A DNA stretch of 64,000 nt from Setophaga petechia (taxonomy: Eukaryota; Chordata; Aves; Passeriformes; Parulidae): the NCBI GenBank assembly GCA_024362935.1, contig JANCRA010000032.1:5507001-5571000 (forward strand), given 5' to 3'. Below the pieces are notes generated by a model. That model made no database searches. It saw only the letters and a list, made by a program, of their open reading frames with translations, and had not been told where the DNA came from. Both the position numbers and the translations under genes were made by a program. Every line of letters starts with the position of its first letter. Within the stretch, counting starts at the first letter, position 1. Of the stretch, positions 1 to 12,779 are shown piece after piece.

Positions 1-3000
1 AATATTTAATTTATTGAGAAAATAATAAATTTAATTAATTGAAACCTTGACCCTAGGACCTTCTGAAAGCAGTGGTTCCCCTGCATCAGCTTGATTCCTA
101 CCATGTTCCACTGCTTCCACAGGGAACACAGCTCTCTAGCAGCAGAGTTGCAAGGTCACAGGCATCACTTGCCCAGCAAGCCTGCTGTGTTTGGAAAGGA
201 TATGGATGTGAGAGAGCTAATAAACAGATCTCAACAGTCACTGCAGAGACATTTCTAAAATACTTTGGTTCTTGGTGGAGAGATTTTTAAAAATTAAAAA
301 GAATGGCATAGATGTTTCTGTTTTGTTTTTTTTTCATACGATCAGATTTTGCTTGCGAAGTGAGGAAGAAGCATTTGTTTTCTCTCAGCTGGTATAAACT
401 ATTTTTGCACCTGTGTAATTTGGCACTCAATGCATAATTATGTTTCTGTATTTCCATAGTGCCTGAGAACCCTGATAGAGACCAGAACTTCAGAGAAACC
501 AAAACATGTCTTTCTTGAAGCTGAGGTAGCAGATTTCGAGCTGACAAATAACAAATCCTAAATTTGTTTGAAAAAAATTCTTAGTATCTTTCAGACCACA
601 ATGAGAATTTAAAATACAGACAAACTAGAATATGGATGTGTTGAGATTTCTGTCTATAAGATGATAAATTTGAAAAATTTCCAGTTTAGGTGCAACATGT
701 ACACCAGACACAATTAGAAGCAGAGACTTTTTAACAATTAAATACAAGAGCAGGGTCCTACTATTCTATGCAAATAAAAAGTTGAAAAGTAGTTGTTTAT
801 GATTCAGCATTATCAAACGATACATAAGCTCAACCCAAAACTTCTCCTTTGTTTGGTGTCAATTCTCTGATGTCTAATGAGGAGATAACCTCAACCCTAC
901 ATCCCTCCAGGGTTTTGTTTCTCCAGTTAATTGCTTATTTGCATGACTCCTGTGGAGGAAAAAATGAAAAAAAGAAGAGCTGTATTTAACCCTTCTAACA
1001 ATGTATATAGAAATTATCAGTCTTCAGTGGTTGTTGGGTGATACACACATACAGTGTGACTGGACAGAAGGACATCTGCAACAATATGCCCAACAGGATG
1101 CTTTCCCTCTTCCAGAGTCTTGTGGCATCCAGCAGCCTAAAAACCTTTCCTGTCAGGCTCTTCTCTATCAGTTTAAATAGAAAAAGCACTTGAAAGCTAA
1201 GTTCCTATTTTTGCCTTTATGATGGCATTTCAAAACTTTCCCCAGAATCATCTCTCCTGTGTTAAAGAAACTCCTGTGTGGGAGGAGAGAAATAGTGCTG
1301 AGCAAGACCATGAACAGCATGGGAAGGCTGTCTGCCAGATTTTGCCTCATCATCCTCAAATTCAGTTCTGAGGGAGTCCTGAGTCACTTTCATGATATAA
1401 ATGTAGAATATTTGCACAAACCTAAGATATGGGATTTTACTTGCACTTTTCTGCTGGCTTCTCAGCTCTGTATTTTTCTTGCCCACTTTTCCATTTCATC
1501 CTTGGATTTTCTCAGCCTTCATTTGCTCAGTAATTCTCTGGTTTGTGTCCACAGCCTTGCTAGTGTTGTCACTCAGATGCTGCATCTGAAAAGACAGCAT
1601 GCTAATGTCCAGAGGAAAAAGAGGAGGGTGGGTAGGTCAGATCACACCTCTGCCACATTCATACCTGTACTGTGGCTGACCTGTTGTATTGTCTGGGGGT
1701 GTCTCCCTGCTGGGTACCCCAGAGTCCCAGCCACACCAGAGGAAAGGCTGTCATCCCTCTAACAGTGTGTAGGAGAGAGGTGAAGAGAGAAAGGAGGGAA
1801 GTCTTCAAGCAGAAGAGAAAATGAAATGGGAGGTTTCCCTGTCTCTGGCAAAGGTTAAGACAAGTCCAGACAGGGACAGGAATGTCATTCAATTGTTGAG
1901 AGAAAGAGAGATAAGAAAAAGAGTAATACTTCATCTGATATGGTTGTTTGTGGTCCTTGAGTAAGGAAGGCTGAGCAGTTCCCAATGCAGGTATAGATGG
2001 GTTGGGCAGAAACATGGGCAGTGTTGGTCAAGAACTCTTCAGTCATCAACAGACCCCAAGTTTCTTCCATGGCCAGGGAGAAGGGCAGATCTCTTCCACC
2101 AGTGCCATTCCCAGCCTGTTTGACTTCAGAAAAAGGATGGCTTCACCCTTACTCATTGCCCTTTTAGATAATAGCATAAAGGTCATCTCTGGTTTTGACA
2201 GCCTTTTAAAATAAAAAAAATAAAAGGTCACATGGACTCCAATATATGGTTAAACTTTGATCATTCTGCAGAGCTTTGCTGTGTCATGGGACAGAAGGAG
2301 GAAATAGCTGTTGGCCTTTTCTCTTTAAATTCATAAAGGAGGAGATAGAAGTTTTTCCTTCATCTACAGAAGCAACATAAATGTTATATCAGGAAAAAAA
2401 TTCTGTATAGAGATGTTTTCACTATACTACTGGATCATATGATTAATCTTCTCCTGCTTTTAACAGATTTTGTTTCAGGTTACAAAGCATGGTAACTGAG
2501 TTCCTTTTTTGTTGTTCTAGTTTTACTGATTCATCTTTTCCTTCTTGCTTCTTCCTCAAAGTTTACATAGCAGTCATTCATCTGCACCATCTCACCTAAT
2601 TATATGAGAATGTCTAAGTCTTCTGATGAGGAGTAAAAAGTATTATTAGGGCATTCTGCTTATCTATTACTGACACTCATTTTAACATCTTAATTAACAA
2701 AGTAGAGGGAATACACTCAAAGGTCAACATGAAATTCAGAACTAAAGCAATAAGTCAATAATACATTTAAGGTTGTCAGGTGGTCTGAAGGACTGAATTT
2801 TAGACAGTAATTTAATTTAAGGAATGGTAGCTGATTGAAGATTATAAACTGAGTGGAGGTCATAAAAGTTCCTGCCATACCATGGCTGCTCATTGCGAAA
2901 TAAAACCTGTTTGATCCACACACACCACTACATCAGGATATTCACCTGGGAAATGTACCCAGGGAATAAGGCTTACGTGTTACTGATATAAAACTACAGC

Positions 3001-6000
3001 TGCTTTAGAGAAGAATGTTCCACAACTACTTGTAATCAGGATCTGTCCATCCTCTCCATTATTTAGAAGACAGCTTTCTTTCGGCGGGAGGTTGGGGAAC
3101 TACAATGACATAATCTACCTCCTAAGGTGTCTGAAAAGAGATATAAACATGTGAGTACAAGAACAGCAATCCTCCCCCATAGTATCCTTCCAGTAGCCAT
3201 AAATGACTATAAATTATTATTACATTTATCTTAAAAAAACCCAGTATAATATGTCTAAACAATTTTTTTTAAAATAAGATGCTGCAGTTAGTTAAGTTTA
3301 GAAATGTTGCACTGTAGGAGTAGCAGCAAGAATGACAATTTAGCAGGAAATACCCCTGTGAGTTGCAATTTTATGTATTCCTGACTACAGATGATGAGAA
3401 GAAGAAGGAAAAAAAAAGTCTGTTGGAAGAAACCTGATTGGGATTAGATATTTATAACATTGCAAAAGGCACATCTCCCTTATCTCCCCCTCATCCTACA
3501 GCTCATTTCAACAATCACAAGGCCATACCCAAGCTCCTGCTGGACAGTCAACAGTGAGCATCATCCCCCTGGGCCTGCGGAGAGGCCAATTCCAAGCCAG
3601 TAAGCACATCTCCGGGAAAAACATCTTTATTTTTTCAGTGTGGCCACTGTCCTTGGCCTCTTTTTTAAAGTTCATTGCTTTCAAGAGCTGTGAGCATCCA
3701 GATGTCTCTCATCTCAACCCAGAGAACTTCCTCAGTTTTCCTTCCCTGCCCTTCTGCAGTTCATATTTCTGACATGAGCCATCTCTTCAGGGGATAGAAA
3801 GTCACTTCATGAATAGGACAACATTTCGTGGATCATTAGGCACCCCAGCACAGGAGGATTGTTTGGAGGAACAAGGGAAAATGGAGAGTACAGTGACAGA
3901 CATTTTTACTCTGTCGTATCTTAAATCCTGAATGCTAGAATAATTTATGCTTGTGCATAGATTCCTTAGTGAGAAGACAAAACAAAATCTGATAATGTTG
4001 CTTTTAAGCAAGTCTCAACATAATCATAGATCTTGCTTGCCAGATAATGAGGTTGCTGGTTTTTTCCTTCTCATTTAGAAGGTATTGTATGAATTTTTGT
4101 AGTCTTGGGTTATTGCCCTGGAGAATGGCCCATGATTTGAGTAACTGAGCACGCTGTCTTTGTTATGACTTTGAATGGGGTTGGTTCTAAATAAATCATG
4201 AATAACAAGGAAAAAACACAGCAAACAAATACAGAAGAATCCATGTGACCAGACCAGGAAGACTAGCCTTTTGTATCCAAGTAAATAATGTGGTGGGAAG
4301 CGGATCTGCTCGCACTGAAAATGACAATTAAAAGTCCTGGTAATGGCTGCAAACTTTGCATGCCCGTCATGGTGATGGTTCGTGTGCTGCCTTACACTTT
4401 TCATGGTGGGCTTTCTCAGGCACCAGAGAAACCCCTGCCTGGGGAGGATGGTCACACAAATTCAGAAGAGGAAGCCACATGAGGCCTTCAGCATGAGAGC
4501 AGGGAGCTCATGAAGGTTTGTAGGACATTCAGGCATATTCCCCATGTGGAGCAGTGGGATGAAGATGGCCCAGGTCTAAGAAAAGTATCAGCAACAGGCT
4601 ATCTGGCAGTTGTGCAGGAACAGGTTTATACTTGTATTGAGACAGATTCACTTTTCCCAGCTGGCATATCCAACATCCAAAGATAATTTATGGATTGCCA
4701 TCATTTCATGTCTGTCAGTCAGACTCTCTTAGCCCAAGCACTGCCCATTGCTCAGCTGGTCATGTGTCATCTGCGCAGAGACGTGCTTCTCTTGGCCACT
4801 ACAGATCATGTTTCTTACATGTGTACCCAAAAATATGTCATGCAGGCTCTGCAGGTCCTCCAGGAAAGGACAAAGACATGGCTCTGTATATGTTCTGGAC
4901 AGCTTGAGGGACAGCTTCCCATCTTTCCTTCCCCAGTTTTTGTACCAGGCTGGCAGCTGCAGAAGGAGAAGCTCCAGTGGTCTCCCACCTGAAGATACTT
5001 CTGAAGCCAATGTCTGGTATGAAAAAATATTCAAGGGATTAAAAAAACTTACTGTAATACAGAAAGAAATATTTCTTCATTAGCTTTTGTAAGGGCCTAC
5101 AGACTTCAAGTTAATAAGAGCTTTATCCCTGTTTTCTGCCTTAGAACTGATCCAATTAGGGTTCAGACCTTTCCTGGTTTAAACAAACTCTGTGCTACAA
5201 ATCCTAACATGTAGGCGATGTGCTGATATGTGAGAATGAAGAGATATGCTAAAAATATAAATACACTTAAAGGAATAAAATAACAGGGGAGGAATACAGG
5301 AGGAAATTATTATTTAAATGCTAAAAAAAAGCAATGATTTAGTTCACATAAAGTAGGTACAGAAAATAGTTCAAGTGTAATTTTTATCTTTGTGATATTT
5401 TTTTAAAAACTGTGAAAGTGTTTGTAGCTGGCTGAAGATCCTCTGGGAAAACATGTACATTCTAGCAGCATTATCTTCTCAGTCTGTTCCTATGACTGTT
5501 GTGTACTGCTGTTGTGACAACAGATTAGCTGCAGCTATTCCAGCTTCCAATTGAATTTGGATTAATGGGTCATTTTAAGGTCTTCTCTAAATCTATTGCA
5601 TACTCCACATAAATTACATGAGAGCTGGGGTGTTTTGGAATTAAAGAAAATGTTTTCAAAAGCCCATATATTGCTAGAGGGTTTTTTTTTTTTTTTAGCC
5701 TCGTGCCTTTGTCATTTTTCCAATGGAAAATGGAGAAAAATGTAGTCCAGGACAATGTACAAACTTTGTCTGTTTAGCTGTATGGTGTTAATATTTCATT
5801 CTAGTCCTTCACAGTGTATAAACTTGAAGCTCAGTGAAATAAATGGGGTAGCTGGAATTCACAAACATAGCTGCAAATCCTATTAGCAGTTAAACACAAC
5901 AGGTCTGAAATGCACCCTAGTGTGCATGAAATCTACTATGCAAGCACAAAATAATCACTTTGGGTTGAGTGACATTTGCAACTTATAGGTAAAAATACTC

Positions 6001-6540
6001 AGAGAATTTAGTGTATTTAAGCAAGTCTGCCTTTTCCTGAAAGTGTCTACTAAGTCACTTGAAACTTAACATTTAATAGAGGGGAGAGAAAAACAGCCAA
6101 GGAGATGTCCTGGTCTAGTACAAGGCTGGATTGTGACAATAGATGGGCCTGTTACGTGGCAACTAAAGAAAAGCAGGAGGATGTTTAGCTTCCAGCAGCA
6201 CTAAAATAAACAGGTAAGAGTGGGAGGCTGGATGGGGATGTGCCTCTGTTATGCGCTGGAAACTGCAGTCCAGGATATCTAAACACATTCCTGGTGCTCT
6301 TCCAGCCAGCACCTGTCTCTTACATCCGTGCTCAGGTCTTACACACTCGTGTAAGCAGCCTTGTTCCAGCTTCTGTAGCAGTCACCACTCAAGAAGAAAT
6401 CCAGTCCATTTTTAAAATTAGCCATCAGTCCCAGAGGCTCAGCAGGGGACACTGCAGTGACATCGACTGCATGGCCATGAGCTGCTCAGTCTTTGTAGGA
6501 CCAGATCTTCCACTCCATCCTGATGTGAGGAGAGCGGGGC
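1..6540. other. Non-coding DNA, no gene recognised
   Basis: This stretch is AT-leaning and has stop codons in every frame at short intervals. The longest open frame, about 167 codons on the + strand near 1.26-1.76 kb, has no recognisable domain, no signal peptide and no convincing exon boundaries, so I treat it as chance. A 15-nt T run lies at 5682-5696. I recognise no LINE, LTR or SINE here, although very old repeats could be missed by eye. Confidence 0.6.
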
Positions 6541-6591
6541 AGGAGAAAGGAGAAAGGAGAAAAGGAAAAAGAAAGGAAAGGAAAAAGAAAG
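6541..6591 (+). repeat. 51-nt pure purine (GA-rich) tract
   Basis: Every base from 6541 to 6591 is A or G, in imperfect AGGAGAA and GGAAA units. It is a low-complexity purine tract of a kind common in vertebrate intergenic DNA. Partial mirror symmetry could allow a triplex, but nothing indicates a function. Confidence 0.9.
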
Positions 6592-7360
6592 TGTTCCCAC
6601 TAAAATACTCGCCCCAACTCAGAGGCAGCTAATGATGGAAAATGCAGCATTTACTTTTGTAACTTATTCCAGCAATGAACAATCTCACAGCCAAAAACGT
6701 CTATTCCTGGTTTTGGTTTGAATGCACTTGGATTTAACTTCCAGGTATTAAAGCATTCCCTCCTGCCCCTCACAGAAAATTACACCCAAGCACTCAACCC
6801 CCCTCCAGTTTGTTTTTGAAGAATTAACAGATTCTTTCTGTATCAGAGCACACGGCAGTTTTTCCAACCTTTATTTCATTCTGGCAGCTCTTTGCTGCAG
6901 TCTCAGTAGCCTTTCAAGTCCCTTTAAAAAGGGGCTCACCAGAATTGTGTGTTGGTATCTGGGTTGACAACAGAGCTAAATTTATCTCACTGCTCCTCTG
7001 ATTTTATACTCAGGGTCTCAGATGTCCTGGGTGACTGTGGTCCTCCTTCTATGCCGTCACCTCTCAGACTGCTGTTAGGGGTTGATGTTTCTGAGGATAG
7101 AGTTCCCCAGTCTGAGAGGATGGTCTGGCTCTTTTCCAGCTGTGGCTCTTCCAGGTCTGATCCCCACTTGACACCAGCATCAAAGCATGTTTTGGCTGTG
7201 ATACCTCACCTTGGTGAGGGAGGGTACACCCACAAGAGCTCATGGATGCCCTAGGCTGGAGGTAGATATTGGACCCCAGCTTCCTTGAGTGATCGAGGTC
7301 ACTCAATATCACCATCCTTCCATCACCATTGTGTCCTGCTTCATAATCTACACCTGAAGA

Positions 7361-7412
<52 letters not shown>

Positions 7413-7424
7413 GTTATTATTATT
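7361..7424 (+). repeat. (TAT)n trinucleotide microsatellite
   Basis: About 21 units of TAT/ATT, interrupted once by a G at 7413. The poly-leucine open frame across it is an artefact of the repeat. It sits inside the antisense LINE relic and probably expanded after that insertion. It is likely to be polymorphic in length. Confidence 0.97.
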
Positions 7425-7816
7425 TAGAAATAATCTTATGCATGCTTCTCAATTTGAAGTGATGAACAGAGTCAAATTCTAATGCAAATGTCTGTGAGAC
7501 TTGACTAGAAATGACCATTTATGAGAACCCATGGGCAAACAATTTTTGGTATCTGTTGTACAGACAGTTTAGGGCATTCAGTGCGTTATATTCATAACAC
7601 TAGCCCATGTGTCAGGTAGGATATTGTTAAGGAGAATCTAAGAGTACTTCTTATGATGTCAAGCTCCTTTATGTCACAAACTTGTAATTTCATCAAAAAA
7701 GGAAATCAGACTTTCTTTATAAACAGATTGATTTTCCATAAGACCATGTTGATCAGTATTAATTTAATTCTCTACCTTTGTTTATTTTTTAATTTTCAAG
7801 GTCTTTCATTATTTTG

Positions 7817-7897
7817 AATTTGCTGATGACTAATATCAACCTTAATAGCCAGAGCCTTAATTTGCTGATGACTAATATCAACCTTAATAGCCAGAGC
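7817..7897 (+). repeat. Perfect 42-bp-period tandem duplication
   Basis: Bases 7817-7855 and 7859-7897 are identical over 39 nt, beginning aatttgctgatgactaat and ending tagccagagc, with three unrelated bases between the copies. The copied segment is part of the antisense LINE relic. Perfect identity within a highly decayed element means the duplication is much younger than the element. Confidence 0.95.
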
Positions 7898-8120
7898 AAG
7901 TCTGCTGCTGGCGCAGAACCAGCATGCTCTGACACTTTTGGGATTTGCTTGGGGCTTTAAGACCTCTACAAAATTAGTGTCACAATAGGCCATCTTGCTT
8001 TTTTTTTGCTAGCATTAAGAAATTCTCAATAAATTAACATCTTAGACAGTTTGCCATCTCTCTGCAGCAATTGGCTGATATCACAGCCAATATTTTGCTC
8101 CTGGTAGAATTAAAATTCCT

Positions 8121-11100
8121 CTAAGAGTCTGTGACTCAGGTAGAAGATAGTCTATACCACTGATCAGAGAGGCAGCTAGCACAGCACTAGCTGCACACAG
8201 AAGCAAATGCTGATGAGAGATAAGAAGGATGGTAAAAAGCCCTAGGTACTCTTCCAGCAGCCAACCTGTGTACTTGTATTTTCTCTTGTTTGTCTACACT
8301 GTATATATTTTCATTTGTATTAGTTGTCTCTACATTCCCTATGTTCACCTCTCTATATATGCACAGGGATATATGCTCCCACATATATATATGTTCCCAC
8401 CTTCAATATTAACAAGTGACACTTTGACCAAAGCTGTCTTGATTGCAAAAGAGATATTTTTTAGCCTAGACTAAAAAAACCTCTGGATATGAAACTTCTT
8501 TATCTCTTGATGAATCTTCTCTGTACTGACCTAGCTAGGTACTGCAAACCCCAGTTTAACATAAATGATGAATGATCTCCTGTTGCTGGCTTCTTTAGGG
8601 GTCACATTCACACAGCCAGTCCCTCTTTTTTCTTTCCTGTTGAATGGGTGAGAGTCCTTAGAACAATTTTGCAACAGCACTGTGGAATATATTGGTAAAG
8701 TACCCCCATTAACGTCTTGACTGTGCAGAGGTCTCTTAAAAGGAACAAGATGACTAATAGATGATAAGTATGGTACTTATTTTATGCACTACAATAATCT
8801 AATTAAAGCATAAATTATTATATACTTGTAGACTAAACATGCATACCAAAGAGAGCATGCAAGAGGGTCTGAGATGGGCTTGCCATTTGGTGAGCACACT
8901 GTACAAGAGCATGTGTCACTCATTTAATTTAATGTCTGATTAACAGCTCCTGAACATGATTAGCACTTCTCTAATTGTGATTGATGTGAGATATTCTGTA
9001 ACAGCCCTTCCACAAGTGAAAATTTGTAGATTGTTAAAATGGAAAAGCAAATATATTTTATCATCAGCCACCCAACATCTTGGAAAGTTCCAGAGTTTCT
9101 TCCAGCAATGTCCCAGTAAGCCTCTAATTATGTCTGACACGAGTGGCTTTAACTATATCCCTGTTTTTTTCAGAGCTGACATTCAGCTCCAAGATGTTCT
9201 CCAACAGGTGGCCTTTAGCTGGATGGTTACCAAGTGACACTGGTGACAACAATATTCTGCCCCATACATAAAATACACGGGATGTGACAGTGACAGGAGA
9301 TATCATAAAGCACAAGAGGAAAGCTTCCAGATAAACTGTGGCCAGTTCTCTTTTTTTTCCCCCTCGTTTGCCTGTTTAAAGATGAGCTTTCCTGACCTTT
9401 GCTCTTTAAAAAAGCCTGGGTTTGCTAGTTCACTTGCTTGCTTCCACCTTTCTCCAAGGGCATTTGGAAGGTAAACACTATATTCTTTTCTACTTTCCAC
9501 AAAAGACTCTATATGCTGAAAGAAAAATGTTTGAAAGAAACAAAAACTTAATTTTTCTCTTTTAAACATTAAGTCTTTTGGTGCTCTTCAGAATTTCTAA
9601 GCTCCTTTTGGGTTTGAACCACTTGATGCACAGTGTGTGTCTTCATGTCATTGTGTAAAACAATGCTTTTTTGTTTCATTAAGTTATCAAAACTTTATGG
9701 GGGAGGAGCATAACTCTTTCACCTTGGCTGAGTTGCTTACATCCCTCAGGAGAGTTTTGAAGAAGTTGCCTGGACTCCTCTGGCTGTGTGGCACCAGAGA
9801 AGCCAGCAGTGGTTTATGAGCCAAAGGAAGGGGATGCAGTCTGTTCCCATGGAATTAACAGGCAGCAGTCAGCTCTCCTGGGAATCAGAGTGCTGGCCAT
9901 GGATTAATTATGGGAATTTAGGGAAGTTCCTTGTCCTCTGTGAGGTTTGAAAAGGTCTGTGAGTGAGACCTACAACCCTGGGTCTCCTGGGGTGGCTGCT
10001 CCCCATTTTGGTACCCAGGGCAAGCCTGGGCAGGGAATAGCAAACACTCTGGGTTCAGGCACACTGTCCTTTCCTGTGAGGGAGCTTAAATTTGGGGGAT
10101 TAAACCACAATCAATCTTGCCAGCAAGTGATATTCCAAGGCAACAGAGCAGAGGGGACAGCAAGCCACCCATGCTGGGGGTTCTATTCCATGTCATGCAA
10201 CATGATGGAGCCACAGAGCCCCCAGCCTGCCTTCAGGTCAGGGATATTTCCTTCCTGTCAAAGGCTTTTAAATGAAATCATCATAGTCAGCCAGCAGAGA
10301 GAGGTGGAAGCCTTACCTGAGCTTCCAACATTGTACAGGGGAAAACGGAGTAAAGAGTGTGATGGACAGGGGAGGAGAGCCAGGTGTGAACTCTGCCCCT
10401 TTAGGCTTGAAAGTCAATTGCAAGACAAAAAGTTAGGTTTAGTGACCACGGTGACAATCTTATAAAGCAACATCGTAACTGTGTATTTGTTACCCCCACA
10501 GGCATCACTCTCCCAGTATAAAGGGCCTTTAGAGCATCCCCGGATGGCGTTGTCTGTTCAGACTGAAAGCCTGCCTTGCAGCCACGCTGTTCCCGGGACA
10601 TCCAGCCCCAGATACTCAGCTGAAAGCAGAAGTTACTGAGGAACCAGGTACAACAAGGGACTGCCGATGGTGAAAGGAGAAACAGATCTGCCCTCTTGTG
10701 TCCATGGCATCTACTGCAACTTTTCCTAAATTAATATGAAGTTAATTTATTCCTTGTAGTAATAAATAAGGAAAAGATATTAATGCTTTGAAGGGTTTAA
10801 CCTCACCATAAAAAGAAAAATAAGAAAATAAAGGATGAAGGATTGGGTTATTTCTTCTCAGGAGTTGGTTTGTGAAGACCTGAAGGTAACCAATGTGTGT
10901 AGCATGATCAGGAGAAGCTGCTCTGAACACTTAGGCTATCAAACTAGATACTATGAAAATACAAGTAGTACAAAACCCCTAAGACAATAAATCTGATTGC
11001 CAGGGAAACTCAACCATCTGCAAAATTATTACCCATTAAAACTAAGCTGTTTTGTTGTTGTTTTGTTTTGGTTTTTGTTTTTATCAAGGATGCAAAGCAG

Positions 11101-11582
11101 CTTGAGTGTTTTCATTCCATTCATCACTGCAGGAAGGACCAAGAGAGAAGATTTCAGCTGAGGCAAGTATATTTGGCCAGTCCTAATTAAATCAGAGAGG
11201 GACAGAGGGCAGCCAGCTTCATAGGGCTGGGAAGGTCAGATCTTCTATGTCCTCCTCCTTCCAGCTGTTTTCTTTTGAAGCTTCACAGCCAGTTCCTTTA
11301 GTCCCTAACATACCCAAATCTCATGTATTAGACATGACACTTGTAAGAAATTATAACCTGGGCAGCTTCTCTGGACACACAGATCAAAAGATCAGACTCT
11401 AAATAGAGAGAAAATGTAGCACAGGTTGTTTCAAGTGCAAAGCTCAGGCTTGTCTTGCCATGGCACTGGCAGATCAACCTGCCAGTTTATAACCAGCTGC
11501 TCATTTTCTGTTTGCAAACAACTTAATAGCATCTAGGGGTAAAGAGTAGAGCTTGTTCTGGATTGGATTTCTACAAACAGGG
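8121..11582. other. Non-coding DNA with small T/G- and AT-rich patches
   Basis: No gene is recognised. A short TATA-rich patch lies near 8355-8400, and a T/G-rich patch (units such as ttttgttgttg) lies near 11048-11085. An open frame of 172 codons at 9947-10465 on the + strand has no domain I recognise and its composition is ordinary for the region. The only gene-like signal is the weak promoter-like arrangement at 10.5 kb, listed separately. Confidence 0.5.
10517..10649 (+). promoter_or_regulatory. Possible TATA promoter with short first exon
   Basis: A good TATA box (TATAAAG, 10517-10523) in a GC-richer local context is followed by about 125 bases holding several CpGs (for example ccccggatggcg and gttcccggg) and then by a consensus-like splice donor, CAG|GTACAA, with GT at 10648-10649. 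If real, transcription would start near 10547 and the first exon would be a non-coding exon of about 100 nt. No downstream coding exon can be tied to it, and TATA and GT motifs are frequent by chance, so this is only a candidate. Confidence 0.18.
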
Positions 11583-11837
11583 TTCTTTTCTCTTTTCTTT
11601 TCCCTTTTCTTCTTTTCTCTTTTCTTTTCTTTTCTTTTCTTTTCTTTTCTTTTCTTTTCTTTTCTTTTCTTTTCTTTTCTTTTCTTTTCTTTTCTTTTCT
11701 TTTCTTTTCTTTTCTTTTCTCTTTTCTTTTCTTTTTTTCCTTTCCTTTCCTTTCCTTTCCTTTCCTTTCCTTTCCTTTCCTTTCCTTTCCTTTCCTTTCC
11801 TTTCCTTTCCTTTCCTTTCCTTTCCTTTCCTTTCCTC
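11583..11837 (+). repeat. 255-nt homopyrimidine tract: (TTTCT)20 then (TTTCC)20
   Basis: All 255 bases are C or T. After an irregular start, 11621-11720 holds twenty TTTCT units. A short transition (11721-11735) follows, and 11736-11835 holds twenty TTTCC units. On the other strand the units are AAAAG and AAAGG. Several overlapping open frames on both strands across it (phenylalanine/leucine/serine or lysine/glutamate/arginine runs) are pure repeat translation, not genes. Long polypurine-polypyrimidine tracts can form intramolecular triplex DNA and are typically length-variable. Confidence 0.98.
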
Positions 11838-12741
11838 AATCAAAAGAAAAAAAAAGAAGCCAGGCACTATTACAGAAGAACCTGTCAGTAGACAATGAAT
11901 TTACAGCTGAATAGGCCAGTTGTAAATGGAGTGAAATCTGGATGCAGCTTTAAAACACAGGCTACAGCAAAAGGTGCGTTTTCAATTTGTCATCACTCTT
12001 CTGAAAATATGCTAAGTCAAATGGCATCAGTTTTTCACTTCTTTACAAGGAAAAAGCAATTATATTCTAGGCCTGAGGATATAATAATATATAACAGAAT
12101 AAATTCTTCAGCATATAAGAATTCCATCTTCCATAGAAGTGGTAAATGCTGTTTAGGTGCACTTCCTAACAATTTTCCTGATTCTGTTTAGAGTGTTTTT
12201 TTCTTTAAGAGTTCCAGTGAGATCAGCAATAAAGCAATCTCATGTCAATTAGACTCGTTTTGTGAATCAAAATTACACCAACAATAAATGTGACTTGGTG
12301 GATCCTCTTTAATATAACTTCATTATAAAACAACACCAATATCCCTCCTTAAAACAGGACAAACAAGAACACAAATTAAAATCAATAAATTCTTCCATTG
12401 AAATAAAACCAATAATTATTATGGTTCCTTCTTCTCACTGTTTACCCTTTACCTATTTCAGACTCATTGTTGAAGATCTGGGGGGTTTGTGGCCTTTTAT
12501 GTTTGTTTATGCTAAAAAGTTGTGTCTAACATCTGGGCTTGCAGTTTGAAATGGTACTGGGGCAAAACTATTTAACTGCATCATAAAGCAGGCTGCAAAA
12601 TATTGAATGACAGGAAGATCAGGTGTTTTCTGTTAATTATTTCTTATTCAAAGAAAGGCCAAAATAAATATACCTTGTAAGGCCTCTTTAAAAAAATATT
12701 TAAACACTTTGTTTTTGGTAGCAGATCCATTCTTTCATTTT

Positions 12742-12779
12742 TGTGTATGTGTGTGTATATATATATGCACACATATATA
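12742..12779 (+). repeat. TG/TA dinucleotide tract
   Basis: Alternating tgtgtatgtgtgtgtata passing into tatatatatg and cacacatatata. It is a short imperfect purine-pyrimidine alternating microsatellite. Confidence 0.85.

Larger units (their letters stand above)
6830..8120 (-). mobile_element. Ancient LINE relic of the L3/CR1 group, antisense
   Basis: Read on the + strand, this block follows the reverse complement of an old amniote LINE ORF2. The C-terminal end of the ORF comes first (tttttccaacctttatt near 6858, and caccagaattgtgtgttgg near 6939). About 800 bases later comes the reverse-transcriptase region: ttgtaatttcatcaaaaaag near 7684 and accatgttgatcagtatt near 7742. The order and spacing of the two parts fit one element inserted in the - orientation. 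The middle, about 7.05-7.62 kb, is too decayed for me to align and includes a TTA microsatellite. No reading frame survives. The family name is from memory of consensus sequences; a general CR1-group label is safer than a subfamily. Confidence 0.65.

Noticed and set aside
1259..1762. 167-codon open frame on the + strand with hydrophobic stretches
   Set aside because: The hydrophobicity follows from local T-richness. There is no conserved motif.
9947..10465. 172-codon open frame on the + strand
   Set aside because: Its start lies in unremarkable sequence and the product matches nothing I know. Its nearness to the TATA-like site does not help, because it lies upstream of that site.
11501..11898. 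Open frames of about 100-112 codons on both strands, rich in Phe/Leu/Ser or Lys/Glu/Arg
   Set aside because: They are translations of the pentanucleotide pyrimidine tract; any frame through it is open.
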